Positions 15,697 to 23,312 of a DNA stretch of 32,060 nucleotides are shown here, in pieces. Source of the DNA: a virus; the IMG/VR virus record IMGVR_UViG_3300006192_000532, positions 1 to 32,060 of that record; one strand, given 5' to 3'. The notes beneath the pieces are model-generated. The model was not told where the DNA came from and did not search any database. It saw only the letters and a program-made list of their open reading frames with translations. Position 1 is the stretch's first letter, and each line of letters starts with the position of its first letter. A program made the translations under genes and the position numbers.

Positions 15697-16081
15697 CAAG
15701 CCCCCTTTGAAGTTCATCTTGTATGGTTTCGTTGATCTTCTTTCTGTTTTCCAGAACGGAGTTCTCAGCCCAGTGCACGGCGGGGATCTTCGAGGTTCCC
15801 CACTCGGTGAATTTGGAGTAAAAGAATTCAGAGTTGTCGCCCTTGTTGGGGCCAATCTGAATGAAGTCAACGCCGTTGGCCGTTTCAATCTCAGATACCT
15901 GGATGTTGTCAGCCATGTGCTTTTTGTTGGAGTCGGAGCGGGGAGCTTTTCCCTCCATGCTGCCTTTGACCATAGCCGCTGATTTTTCCAGGGCATTCTT
16001 CTTGATTTGGGTACCGCGGCTTCCAAGCTTATTGACTTTGTCGATTAGCTCCTGCATGCCCTCAAGCTCAATCTTGGCCAT
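15683..16081 (-). CDS. HK97 gp10-like head-tail/neck protein
   Basis: A 132-residue member of the HK97 gp10 family, recognisable from MAKIELEGMQELIDKVNKLG at the start, the basic helix KKNALEKSAAMVKGSMEGKAP, and GPNKGDNSEFFYSKFTEWGT near the middle with FTEWGTSKIPA as family mark. Members are neck or tail-completion proteins required for head-tail joining. The start at 16081 has GGAGGTGGACGTCA; 64 further codons are open but read across the preceding gene in another frame. The start overlaps the end of the head closure gene by 14 bases, which suggests coupled translation. Confidence 0.88.
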   Translation of the reverse strand: MAKIELEGMQELIDKVNKLGSRGTQIKKNALEKSAAMVKGSMEGKAPRSDSNKKHMADNIQVSEIETANGVDFIQIGPNKGDNSEFFYSKFTEWGTSKIPAVHWAENSVLENRKKINETIQDELQRGLDELA

Positions 16082-16400
16082 TGACGTCCACCTCCAATGC
16101 TCGGATCTCCATGTACCTGTTCCTGTATTTGATATGGTCGATGCCGGTGATGTTGTAGGTCCTGCCTTGGAAGAGGATCTGCATGGTCTGGTCGATTTCT
16201 TCCAGGAAGCGGATGGTGAACTTGACGGTGTTTTCTTCCTGGACTGACTTTGCTTCGAAATATTCTTTGCCATGCAGGTTTGTGGCCTCGGCCCATACCG
16301 TCTTTAAAACTTGGGGTAGTTCAGTCTCAAAGCCGTTCTCGTTTATGACCGGCATCACTCTTTGGATGGTGATGCGCTGTCGCATTTTTCCGATTCCCAA
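16068..16400 (-). CDS. Head closure protein (phage head-tail adaptor)
   Basis: About 110 residues, matching the phage head-tail adaptor/head closure (SPP1 gp16-like) family: IGKMRQRITIQRV at the N-terminus, the WAEATNLHGKEYFEAKS segment, and VKFTIRFLEEIDQTMQILF-like strands before YNITGIDHI. It caps the connector and forms the docking surface for the tail. I take the TTG at 16400 as start because AGAGGGG lies eight bases upstream and the protein then begins at the family's usual IGK position; a GTG at 16409 lies inside the ribosome site. It begins just after the connector stop. Confidence 0.88.
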   Translation of the reverse strand: MGIGKMRQRITIQRVMPVINENGFETELPQVLKTVWAEATNLHGKEYFEAKSVQEENTVKFTIRFLEEIDQTMQILFQGRTYNITGIDHIKYRNRYMEIRALEVDVNGQD

Positions 16401-16402
16401 AT

Positions 16403-16678
16403 TTACCACCCCTCTTTCCGATAGGCGAATAGGAGCCGCTTCATCAGGTCGATCATCGAATGCATATCCACGGTTTCCCGCTGCTCATAAAGGTTCCCGA
16501 TGGCATAGAGCGCGGCCTGTTTAACCGTCTCCGGTACTTCTACAAATTCTATGAGTGGGAATCGGAGGATGTCCTCGCAAAGCTCCTCTGCAGAATTGAT
16601 GCAGGAGGTGATGAGCGAATCGTCCGTATCACAGTCGACCTTCAGGTATAGTTTTGCTTCATCAAGTGTTACCAGCAA
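16403..16678 (-). CDS. Head-tail connector protein (gp6-like)
   Basis: A protein of about 91 residues with the signature of HK97 gp6/SPP1 gp15-like connectors: LDEAKLYLKVDCDTDDSLI, SCINSAEELCEDILRF, KQAALYAIGNLYEQRE. These small helical proteins form the ring below the portal. TTG at 16678 is the best start because GGAGG lies eight bases upstream; the GTG at 16687 is embedded in that Shine-Dalgarno. It follows the head fibre gene and precedes head closure. Confidence 0.9.
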   Translation of the reverse strand: MLVTLDEAKLYLKVDCDTDDSLITSCINSAEELCEDILRFPLIEFVEVPETVKQAALYAIGNLYEQRETVDMHSMIDLMKRLLFAYRKEGW

Positions 16679-16696
16679 TGCGCTCACCTCCCAGTG

Positions 16697-16918
16697 TTAT
16701 TCGGCAGCCATAAGTCCCGCAGCCTTGAGTTTGGCAAGCAGGGCGTTGAAGTCGACGACCAGTCCAGCGATGGTTGTAGCGGTGCTGTCGGCCTGGAAAG
16801 TAGCCGGAGTGAAGGCGGAGGGCAGGCCGACAACCTGGCCGCCCTCCACGATCTCAAGAGTTCCGCCGATGACGGTTTTTTCGCCGCCTTGCTCGGTATA
16901 GTTCTTTACGTTACTCAT
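16697..16918 (-). CDS. Head fiber protein
   Basis: A 73-residue protein directly after the capsid gene. The opening YTEQGGEKTVIGGTLEIVEG matches the small head fibre/decoration proteins found at this site in Firmicute phages, followed by a short Ala/Thr-rich segment and a helix (FNALLAKLKAAGLM). Such proteins decorate the capsid surface and are usually dispensable for assembly. The ATG is preceded by TAGGTGACGGGAT. There is no signal peptide or membrane segment. Confidence 0.8.
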   Translation of the reverse strand: MSNVKNYTEQGGEKTVIGGTLEIVEGGQVVGLPSAFTPATFQADSTATTIAGLVVDFNALLAKLKAAGLMAAE

Positions 16919-16928
16919 ATCCCGTCAC

Positions 16929-18128
16929 CTACGCTTTCTGCTGAAGGACCTTGATGGCTTCGGGAAGGATCAGCTTTCCGTCGACCCTCTGTGTAGCCTT
17001 AAAGCCCACCTGTCCGGTTGCGGCGAAGAGTTCGTTCAGTCTCTGGAAGGATCTGCCCTGACGGTCAGCCACCCAGTAGTAACCGAAGTCGCCGAAGGCG
17101 ATTGACTTTGCACTGGCAGCGATGGTCGGAACAAAGGCTGAAGTCTTGACCGGCCTGTTCAGGATGGTGTCAGGCTGTCCTGCCTGTATGGAAGGCTGCC
17201 AGATGTACTGCCCGTTGCCGTCTTTCAGTTTTCTGATGGCCTTGACAGTCGCATCGTTCATGACGAAGATGGCGTTCTTCCTGTATGGGGATTTCAGGCT
17301 GTAGAAAAGGTCCATGACCTCGTCGATGGTGATGGCAGTAGCTGAAGCCGCTGTAATGCCAAGCTGAGCTCCGCCGGTGGCGTTGAAGATGCCTGTGGGC
17401 TTGCCAACGCCGTCTCCAATGAAGAAGGCTTCCTCTTCCTTGGCACCGATCCTTCTGGCAAATTCCCTGGCGATATAGCTCTCCAGGTTGAAGACGCTGT
17501 CGTTTAAGAGTTCCTCAGACACCTTGATCATGGTGGCCAGCTTGTATGCGCCGATGGAGACCTGTCCGAAGGCGTCATCGGACTCTGGGATCGCGCCTTC
17601 CTCGTCGACCCAGAATGCCGTACCCTTGGTGGCGACTACAGGGATCTTTCTGTCGCCGGATGAGGTGGTGATGACCTTGGCGATGGATCTGAAGAGGTTC
17701 TCTTCCTCCAGGGATTCGACGAGGGTCTTCTCGAATTCATCAGGCACCAGGTATCCGCCTTCGGAATCCGTGCCGATCTGAAGGGCGTTCTGCACATCGT
17801 AGCTGTTCTTGTTTCTCATGGCTTTCCAGAAAGCCTGGGTGTAGGCGTCAGATGCCTTGCCTTTCTTCATTTCGCCGGACATGTTGGCTCCGGGCTGATT
17901 GGTGATGGGAGAAGCGGTGGGTCTTGAGAGTTCGGCATCGATGGCTGCCTGGCGCTCCAGCCGCTCGATCTCTTTGCCGAGGTTCATGACGTCGGTCTCC
18001 ATCTTTTCGTAGGTTTCGGTGTCTGTGGCAGAGAGCAGGCCGTCCGTACCTCTTTTGCTGTCTAGGAATGCCTTTGCGGATTCCCAGGCTTTCGCGCGTT
18101 TTTCTCTCAGTTCAAGAATTGTGTTCAT
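16929..18128 (-). CDS. Major capsid protein (HK97 fold)
   Basis: A 399-residue HK97-type capsid precursor. Residues 1-100 form a charged coiled-coil delta domain (LREKRAKAWESAKAFLDSK, LGKEIERLERQAAIDAEL) that acts as scaffold and is normally removed by the prohead protease. The capsid domain follows, with SEGGYLVPDEFEKTLVESLE, a long E-loop region, IGAKEEEAFFIGDGVGKP-like helix and FGDFGYYWVADRQG near the C-terminus. Length and order are standard. It lies directly downstream of the protease gene. The ATG has AAGGAGGATAACACCT upstream. Confidence 0.96.
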   Translation of the reverse strand: MNTILELREKRAKAWESAKAFLDSKRGTDGLLSATDTETYEKMETDVMNLGKEIERLERQAAIDAELSRPTASPITNQPGANMSGEMKKGKASDAYTQAFWKAMRNKNSYDVQNALQIGTDSEGGYLVPDEFEKTLVESLEEENLFRSIAKVITTSSGDRKIPVVATKGTAFWVDEEGAIPESDDAFGQVSIGAYKLATMIKVSEELLNDSVFNLESYIAREFARRIGAKEEEAFFIGDGVGKPTGIFNATGGAQLGITAASATAITIDEVMDLFYSLKSPYRKNAIFVMNDATVKAIRKLKDGNGQYIWQPSIQAGQPDTILNRPVKTSAFVPTIAASAKSIAFGDFGYYWVADRQGRSFQRLNELFAATGQVGFKATQRVDGKLILPEAIKVLQQKA

Positions 18129-18147
18129 AGGTGTTATCCTCCTTAAA

Positions 18148-18849
18148 TTAGTGAGCTAGCAGGCTCAGTCTCTTTTCGAGCTGTTCGATTGGGGTCTTGT
18201 TCTCAGGCTTAGGCGGGATCAGTTTCAAAAGCAAAGAGTTGGTCACTGCGGTTCTTGAGAACATCACAGCTTCCAACTCTTCTTCATGATCCGTTTGATT
18301 GTCGTCGTGAAATAGCATCTTGTCAGCGAAGCCCATCTCGATGGCCTTCTTGGCGTTGAACCAGCTTTCAGCATCCATGAGCCTTGAGATCTTTGCCCGG
18401 GATAGACCCGACTTAATCTCGTAGGCATTGATGATGGATTCCTTGACCTCGGAAAGCATCTCGATGGCCCGCTGCATTTCCTGGGAGTCCCCGATGGCAA
18501 CGGTCATGGGATTGTGGATCATCATCATTGCCACGGGCGACATCAGGACTTCTGTTCCGGCCATGGCAATGACAGATGCCGCCGAAGCGGCAAGGCCGTC
18601 GATCTTGACCGTCACATCGCCTTTGTAGTCCATCAGCATGTTGTAGATCTGCGCTGCTGCGAAAACATCCCCGCCCGGCGAATTGATCCAAACGGTAATG
18701 TCTCCCTGACAGGATTCCAGCTCCTCTTTGAAGACCCTTGGCGTCACTTCATCGCCGAACCAGGTTTCATCGGAAATCTGGCCGTTCAGGTAGAGGGTGT
18801 TGCCTGTGTCGTCTCTGACCCAGTTCCAAAATTTGCGGTTCATACTCAT
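18148..18849 (-). CDS. ClpP-like prohead protease
   Basis: A 233-residue head maturation protease of the ClpP/S14 class. The NSPGGDVFAA oxyanion region (about 56-65), the nucleophile motif GLAASAAS (Ser89) and MMMIHNPM (His112) give the Ser-His pair. An Asp in the helix around residues 150-165 probably completes the triad. It cleaves the capsid delta domain and scaffold inside the prohead. The start overlaps the portal stop (ATGA), with GGAAGTGATGC as ribosome site; a second ATG two codons later is also possible. Gene order portal-protease-capsid is canonical for HK97-like heads. Confidence 0.94.
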   Translation of the reverse strand: MSMNRKFWNWVRDDTGNTLYLNGQISDETWFGDEVTPRVFKEELESCQGDITVWINSPGGDVFAAAQIYNMLMDYKGDVTVKIDGLAASAASVIAMAGTEVLMSPVAMMMIHNPMTVAIGDSQEMQRAIEMLSEVKESIINAYEIKSGLSRAKISRLMDAESWFNAKKAIEMGFADKMLFHDDNQTDHEEELEAVMFSRTAVTNSLLLKLIPPKPENKTPIEQLEKRLSLLAH

Positions 18850-20129
18850 GCATCACTTCCTTTCTGTTGAATCTGCGTGTCGGGTGCATTGGCTGTGTTT
18901 GCAAACGCCCCGGCATCTTTGAGTTTTGTCATGTTGCCGTTGATGAGGTAGAGGTTTCCGCCTTCCTCATCTGGGATTGGGTTCATATCCTCCATCTCGC
19001 GGATATCATTGGCTGACAGCCATCCGTTTTGCCTTGCGATGGAGTAGCCGTTCATGCGGCTTTGGTAATCACCTCGGAGCAGCCCGTCCACATTCAGCTT
19101 GATGAAGTACTCGGTTTTTTCACGCGGCAGGAGCAAAGACCTTTGGAGAGCTTGTTCCCAGCGGATGACCCAGGGGTCGAGGGTGTACTTTACGAACTCC
19201 AGGGATTGCTGCTCGATGTTCGAGAAGCTGGACTTTTCCAGATCCCCAACCATGTGCGGAGGGATCCGGTAGAGCCTTGCGATCTCATTGATCTGGAACT
19301 TCCGTGTTTCCAGGAATTGCGCTTCTTCCGGAGGGATACCGATCTGCTGGTATTTCATGCCTTCCTCAAGGACCGCAACCTTGTGGGCATTGTTCGTTCC
19401 CCGGTACACCTCATTCCAGGAATCACGGACTTTCTTGGGGTCTTTCAGAACTCCAGGATGTTCCAGCACACCACCGGGGTTAGCTCCGTTGGCGAAGAAA
19501 CTGGCTCCGTATTCCTCGCAGGCAAGCGTCATACCGACAGCGTTTTTGGCCATGGCGATGGGTGAATATCCTACCAAACCATCAAAGCCAAGACCAGGGA
19601 TGTGCAGCACATCTTGCTTTCTAAGGATAACGGTACCGTAGTCTTTAAAATTTGGGTTCTCGTCTGAGTTGCGAGAATAGATGTAGAAAATCTCGCCATT
19701 CTTGTCTCTTCCAACCTCCATTTTGTTAGGCAAAAGTGGGTAAAGGGCGACCACGCGTCCAGCTCCGTCCCGGATGATTTGTGCGTAGGCATTGCCCCAA
19801 ATGAGCAGATGGCTCATGAGGGTTTCTCTAAAAACAAATGATGTCATCTCACTGTTCGGCTCGTCATGCAGGATGTGGTAAAGCGGATGGTCGTAAACCC
19901 TCTCCTTTCCGCCCTGGCTATAGCGGTAGACATTAAGAGGCAGCGAGGCCAGCGCTTCAGAAAGGATGCGGACGCAGGAATAGACTGCCGTGGTTTGCAT
20001 GGCAGTAAACTCGTTTACAATTTTTCCGCTGGTTGTTCCTCCGAATAGGAAGGTGTAATTGGAGCCAGAGTAATAATCGCTAGGCTTGTCTCTTGCCTTG
20101 AAAATCTTTGTGAGAATTGGTATATTCAT
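18846..20129 (-). CDS. Portal protein (HK97 family)
   Basis: A 427-residue phage portal protein. Typical features are VYSCVRILSEALASLPLNVY (about 48-68), the DGAGRVVALYPLLP segment, GLVGYSPIAMAKNAV, LPREKTEYFIKLNVDGLLRGD and, near the end, LSANDIREMEDMNPIPDEEG. The protein forms the dodecameric DNA gate at one capsid vertex. I use the ATG at 20129, which has GGAGGTGAAGCCC at proper distance; five upstream codons are open but overlap that site. It follows the large terminase gene after 27 bases. Confidence 0.95.
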   Translation of the reverse strand: MNIPILTKIFKARDKPSDYYSGSNYTFLFGGTTSGKIVNEFTAMQTTAVYSCVRILSEALASLPLNVYRYSQGGKERVYDHPLYHILHDEPNSEMTSFVFRETLMSHLLIWGNAYAQIIRDGAGRVVALYPLLPNKMEVGRDKNGEIFYIYSRNSDENPNFKDYGTVILRKQDVLHIPGLGFDGLVGYSPIAMAKNAVGMTLACEEYGASFFANGANPGGVLEHPGVLKDPKKVRDSWNEVYRGTNNAHKVAVLEEGMKYQQIGIPPEEAQFLETRKFQINEIARLYRIPPHMVGDLEKSSFSNIEQQSLEFVKYTLDPWVIRWEQALQRSLLLPREKTEYFIKLNVDGLLRGDYQSRMNGYSIARQNGWLSANDIREMEDMNPIPDEEGGNLYLINGNMTKLKDAGAFANTANAPDTQIQQKGSDA

Positions 20130-20156
20130 GGGCTTCACCTCCAAATAAGCTTGTCG

Positions 20157-21722
20157 TTAGAAATATAAAAGGCCTCTTTGATTGTAGACCGATTCATTGT
20201 TGTCATTACCGCCGCGGATTGCACGATCCAGTGCCATTATTGTGGCAACAGCGCCGTCGATTTTTTCGGTACTTTTTTCTTTATCCGGTTTGATATTTCC
20301 GGCTGGGTCTGTTCGGATAAAGATATTGTCCATCATCCAGCGAAGAACCGGATGCCCGCTATGGGCCAGTTTTTCCTCTAATATCAGCTTCATAAGCTCT
20401 TTTGTTGGCGGGGACATGTCTTTGAATCCCTGGCCGAATGGGACTACCGTGAAGCCCATACCTTCAAGGTTCTGGACCATCTGCACCGCCCCCCAGCGGT
20501 CAAATGCGATTTCTTTGAGGTTGTATTTCTCTCCGAGTTTTTCAATAAACGCTTCTATATAGCCGTAGTGGACTACATTGCCGTCAGTGGTCTGCACGAA
20601 TCCTTGTTTTTGCCAAACGTCATAAGGCACATGGTCTCTTCTGGCACGAAGGTCTATATTTTCTTCCGGTATCCAGAAATATGGTAATATAGAATACTTG
20701 TCGTCCTCATCCTCTGGCGGGAAAACTAAAACGAAAGCAGTAATGTCTGTGGTACTTGATAGGTCAAGACCCCCATAGCAGATGCGGCCTTCCAGCGAAT
20801 CGGGATTGACCAGAAAGGAGCATTTGTCCCATTTGTCCATCGGCATCCAGCGGATAGCTTGCTTGACCCATTGGTTCAGCCTCAATTGCCGAAAGCTGTT
20901 CTCTTCGGCAGGGTTTTGCTTTGCACTTTCGCAAGCAGCCTTGACTTTATCGAGGCCAACCGTAATGCCAAGAGATGGATTTGCCTTTTTCCATACTTTT
21001 GGGTCGGTCCAGTCATCGGCTTCGTCCGCTCCGAAGATGATCGGATAGAAAGTGGGGTCGTTTTTTCTTCCTTCCAGGATATCTTGAGCTTTTTGGTGGA
21101 TCTCATAACATATACTGTTTGTGTCATTGCCCGCAGTGGTGATCAGGAAGTACAGTGGCTGCGTTCTGGCATCGCCGCTACCTTTGGTCATAACATCAAA
21201 AAGTTTCCTGTTGGGTTGTGTATGGAGCTCATCAAATACGACCCCATGGGTATTGAATCCGTGCTTGTTCGAAACGTCTGCGGAAAGCACCTGATAGATG
21301 CTCCCAGTAGGCAGGTAAATCAATCGCTTCTGGGAATCCAAGATTTTCACGCGCTTTGAAAGTGCCGGGCATAGTCTCACCATGTCAGCCGCCACATTAA
21401 AGACGATGGATGCCTGGTTTCGATCAGCGGCGCACCCATAGACCTCGGCCCGTTCTTCACCATCACCGCAAGTGAGGAGGAGGGCTATAGCAGCAGCTAG
21501 TTCTGACTTGCCCATCTTCTTTGGGATTTCTACATAGGCAGTGTTGAACTGCCTGTAGCCATTTGCCTTTATCGTTCCGAAAACATCTCGGATGATTTGC
21601 TCTTGCCAGTCTATAAGTTCAAAGGGCTTTCCGGCCCATGTTCCTTTGGTATGGGACAGGCACTCAATGAATCCGACCGCATAATCAGCGGCTTTTTTGT
21701 CATAATGAGAATCTTTACCCAT
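20157..21722 (-). CDS. Terminase large subunit
   Basis: At least 521 residues of a phage large terminase, the ATPase-nuclease motor for DNA packaging. Walker A lies in PKKMGKS (67-73), Walker B in VVFDELH (161-167), and a coupling motif in LITTAGN. The C-terminal RNase H-like nuclease has a first acidic residue in GGLDLSSTTD, then FDRWGA and DGAVATIMALDRA. The first ATG (21722) lacks any ribosome site. A strong AAAGGAGGTGA sits more than 40 bases upstream and the frame is open to that point, so the true protein probably starts about 12 codons earlier, with IRKLKKYKPTQF, at an ATT codon. Unusually, the small subunit is 4 kb upstream. Confidence 0.95.
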   Translation of the reverse strand: MGKDSHYDKKAADYAVGFIECLSHTKGTWAGKPFELIDWQEQIIRDVFGTIKANGYRQFNTAYVEIPKKMGKSELAAAIALLLTCGDGEERAEVYGCAADRNQASIVFNVAADMVRLCPALSKRVKILDSQKRLIYLPTGSIYQVLSADVSNKHGFNTHGVVFDELHTQPNRKLFDVMTKGSGDARTQPLYFLITTAGNDTNSICYEIHQKAQDILEGRKNDPTFYPIIFGADEADDWTDPKVWKKANPSLGITVGLDKVKAACESAKQNPAEENSFRQLRLNQWVKQAIRWMPMDKWDKCSFLVNPDSLEGRICYGGLDLSSTTDITAFVLVFPPEDEDDKYSILPYFWIPEENIDLRARRDHVPYDVWQKQGFVQTTDGNVVHYGYIEAFIEKLGEKYNLKEIAFDRWGAVQMVQNLEGMGFTVVPFGQGFKDMSPPTKELMKLILEEKLAHSGHPVLRWMMDNIFIRTDPAGNIKPDKEKSTEKIDGAVATIMALDRAIRGGNDNNESVYNQRGLLYF

Positions 21723-21755
21723 GAATTGGGTTGGTTTGTATTTCTTCAGCTTTCG

Positions 21756-21777
21756 AATATGCGGTCACCTCCTTTAA
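21756..21777 (-). promoter_or_regulatory. Ribosome site pointing to an ATT start of the large terminase
   Basis: GGAGG (21768-21772) is part of AAAGGAGGTGA. Nine bases downstream, in the terminase frame, is ATT (21756-21758), followed by CGA AAG CTG AAG AAA TAC. No ATG, GTG or TTG exists in this frame between the Shine-Dalgarno and 21722. The in-frame TGA that bounds the frame overlaps the Shine-Dalgarno itself. Confidence 0.55.
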
Positions 21778-21788
21778 CTTCTGGACGA

Positions 21789-21812
21789 CAAAAGAAGCCC
21801 CGAAAGGCTTCT
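21789..21812 (-). terminator. Short terminator-like hairpin before the large terminase
   Basis: The minus strand reads AGAAGCCT-TTCG-GGGCTTCT followed by TTTGTCG. The eight-base stem (one G-U pair) has a UUCG loop. The T run is short, so it may act as a partial terminator between the accessory genes and the structural operon. Confidence 0.6.
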
Positions 21813-21833
21813 CTTGAGTCAGTTTTCTGTATT

Positions 21834-22319
21834 TTATAGCTCGCCAGTGAGTATGAAACGGCTGTATTCTTTCTTGTATTCTTCAATAAATGTCACGAGA
21901 TCATAGTAACCACGCTCGTAAGCAATCCGCTGGACAGTTTTTGTATCAAACATGTTAGTCTCGCCGGTCTCTCTAATGGCAAGAATCTGTCTAATGATGC
22001 GTTCCTTTGGGCTCTCTGTGCCTGGGTAGTAGGCTGAATACCGGGCGTAATCGTAGCCTTCGCTTTCAACAAGGATGCCATCCTCAGTTCCCTTGGCCTT
22101 GACCAAGATGCAGTGCCATACCTTTTCGGCATCCATAAACATCTTGTCAATTCGCTCAGCAATGAAATCATAATCATCAATGAGGCTCTCAGAAAAAGAT
22201 CTAAAATCCTCCGGTTCCAGCTCGACCACTTCCTCGATGACAAATTGGCTGCCACTTTCTTCCCCATAACCCTTCAAGTCCTCGATGGTATTGGCTTTTC
22301 TTATAAAATGTACTTTCAT
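21834..22319 (-). CDS. Conserved phage protein, DUF6329-like
   Basis: A 161-residue acidic soluble protein. The N-terminus (MKVHFIRKANTIEDLKGYGEE), the central DDYDFIAERIDKMF and the YDYARYSAY segment match, as I recall, a conserved Clostridia phage family listed as DUF6329. No catalytic motif, membrane segment or signal peptide is visible. It lies in a string of three small genes between the methyltransferase and the large terminase, with a Shine-Dalgarno AAGGAGGATAAC, and is followed by the hairpin at 21789-21812. No function is known to me. Confidence 0.75.
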   Translation of the reverse strand: MKVHFIRKANTIEDLKGYGEESGSQFVIEEVVELEPEDFRSFSESLIDDYDFIAERIDKMFMDAEKVWHCILVKAKGTEDGILVESEGYDYARYSAYYPGTESPKERIIRQILAIRETGETNMFDTKTVQRIAYERGYYDLVTFIEEYKKEYSRFILTGEL

Positions 22320-22329
22320 GTTATCCTCC

Positions 22330-22569
22330 TTATCGGTCCTTGATGACTTCGCACGAATCTTCGTGGAAAGCTACGCCAAGGCTTGAACCGCAGTCCCAGG
22401 AAACGTGGATCGTACCGAGGTCGTCGACTCCTAATACAGTCCCAAGTTCGCCGGGGCTTAGCTTTGTATAAACGTCATTCATTTGAACCAGCCTCACCCT
22501 TGTTCCCGGCGGATACTTATCCTTAAGGTAGCATAGCATTCCTGGAGAGATGATATTCATATTACTCAA
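22330..22569 (-). CDS. DUF4314 family small beta protein
   Basis: A 79-residue protein whose core (PPGTRVRLVQMNDVYTKL, then GELGTVLGVDDLGTIHVSWD and ending in DSCEVI) is the DUF4314 pattern: a small SH3-like beta barrel common in Firmicute phages and mobile elements. Such folds often bind nucleic acid or protein partners. The start overlaps the end of the upstream gene by eight bases. The exact role is unknown. Confidence 0.85.
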   Translation of the reverse strand: MSNMNIISPGMLCYLKDKYPPGTRVRLVQMNDVYTKLSPGELGTVLGVDDLGTIHVSWDCGSSLGVAFHEDSCEVIKDR

Positions 22570-23251
22570 CCTCCTTATGTTTCGCTTCGCCGCTTTTAAA
22601 AGCCGAGCTGCCTGTCAATTTTGAGAGCAGGAGTTTTCGCTCAGCTTTATACTCGTCCCCAATGAAGCCAAGCCTAAGCAGGAAGCACCGGAAAGCATAT
22701 TTTTCATTTTCGATTTCTTTGGGCTTTGCGGTGATCCGTTTCTGTTCTTTTGCTAATTTAGCCAAGGAGCAGATAAAGTGTGAGTATGCTTTAATTTCCT
22801 CAGGGGCTACCGGAAAGGGGAACCACAGGAAACTTACTCTTTCATCCGTAACTTCAATCGGTAGTTCCTCAAGCTGCAGGGCTTTCTTTATAAGCCCGCC
22901 TTTGCTTTCCAGGAGCCGCTTCAAATTTTCAAGGCCTGTGTCTGTGAATGTGGCTCGTGGCAGTTCGATTACAAGTCCTTCGATTTCATCTGAAGATTCT
23001 TTAGCTGGAATGGTTTCTGTGATTTCTGCTTCAAATCCATGTTCCGCGAGCCTTTCAATAAGTAATTCCAGTTTGCTTATGTCCGCACCATCTTCGAAGG
23101 TAAGCTCTCCCTCCTTGCTGACGGTGAAGCAGCTCACCTGGTAAGCGCAGGAAGGAACGCCCAGGTATTTTGCTGAAGAACCAGTCATTTCGCTGATAAG
23201 TTGGACCAGACGCTTGCGTTCAGCACCGTTAACGTTAAATTTGATTGTCAT
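22562..23251 (-). CDS. Phage 'virulence-related' family protein
   Basis: A 229-residue protein starting MTIKFNVNGAERKRLVQLIS at the ATG preceded by AAAAAAGGAGGTCTATATC; 20 more open codons upstream lack a ribosome site. The N-terminal part (about 1-95, with MTGSSAKYLGVPSCAYQV) and the middle part (about 100-190, with LENLKRLLESKGGLIKKAL and VSFLWFPF) correspond to a family often labelled virulence-related protein in Clostridia prophages. That name has no demonstrated meaning here. No enzyme motif is visible. It is co-transcribed with the methyltransferase and DUF4314 genes. Confidence 0.75.
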   Translation of the reverse strand: MTIKFNVNGAERKRLVQLISEMTGSSAKYLGVPSCAYQVSCFTVSKEGELTFEDGADISKLELLIERLAEHGFEAEITETIPAKESSDEIEGLVIELPRATFTDTGLENLKRLLESKGGLIKKALQLEELPIEVTDERVSFLWFPFPVAPEEIKAYSHFICSLAKLAKEQKRITAKPKEIENEKYAFRCFLLRLGFIGDEYKAERKLLLSKLTGSSAFKSGEAKHKEVE

Positions 23252-23312
23252 GATATAGACCTCCTTTTTTCTTGGTAGTACATATATCACTCTAACCAAG
23301 TGTAATAGCAAG

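Noticed and set aside
15697-16026. Long N-terminal extension of the tail terminator frame
   Set aside because: The extension reads through the gp10-like gene in another frame, is Pro/Arg/Thr/Ser-rich without family features, and a normal ATG with ribosome site exists at 15696.
21723-21775. GTG inside the Shine-Dalgarno as start of the large terminase or of a leader peptide
   Set aside because: The GTG is in a different frame from the terminase, is part of the ribosome site itself, and its 17-codon frame has no separate ribosome site upstream.
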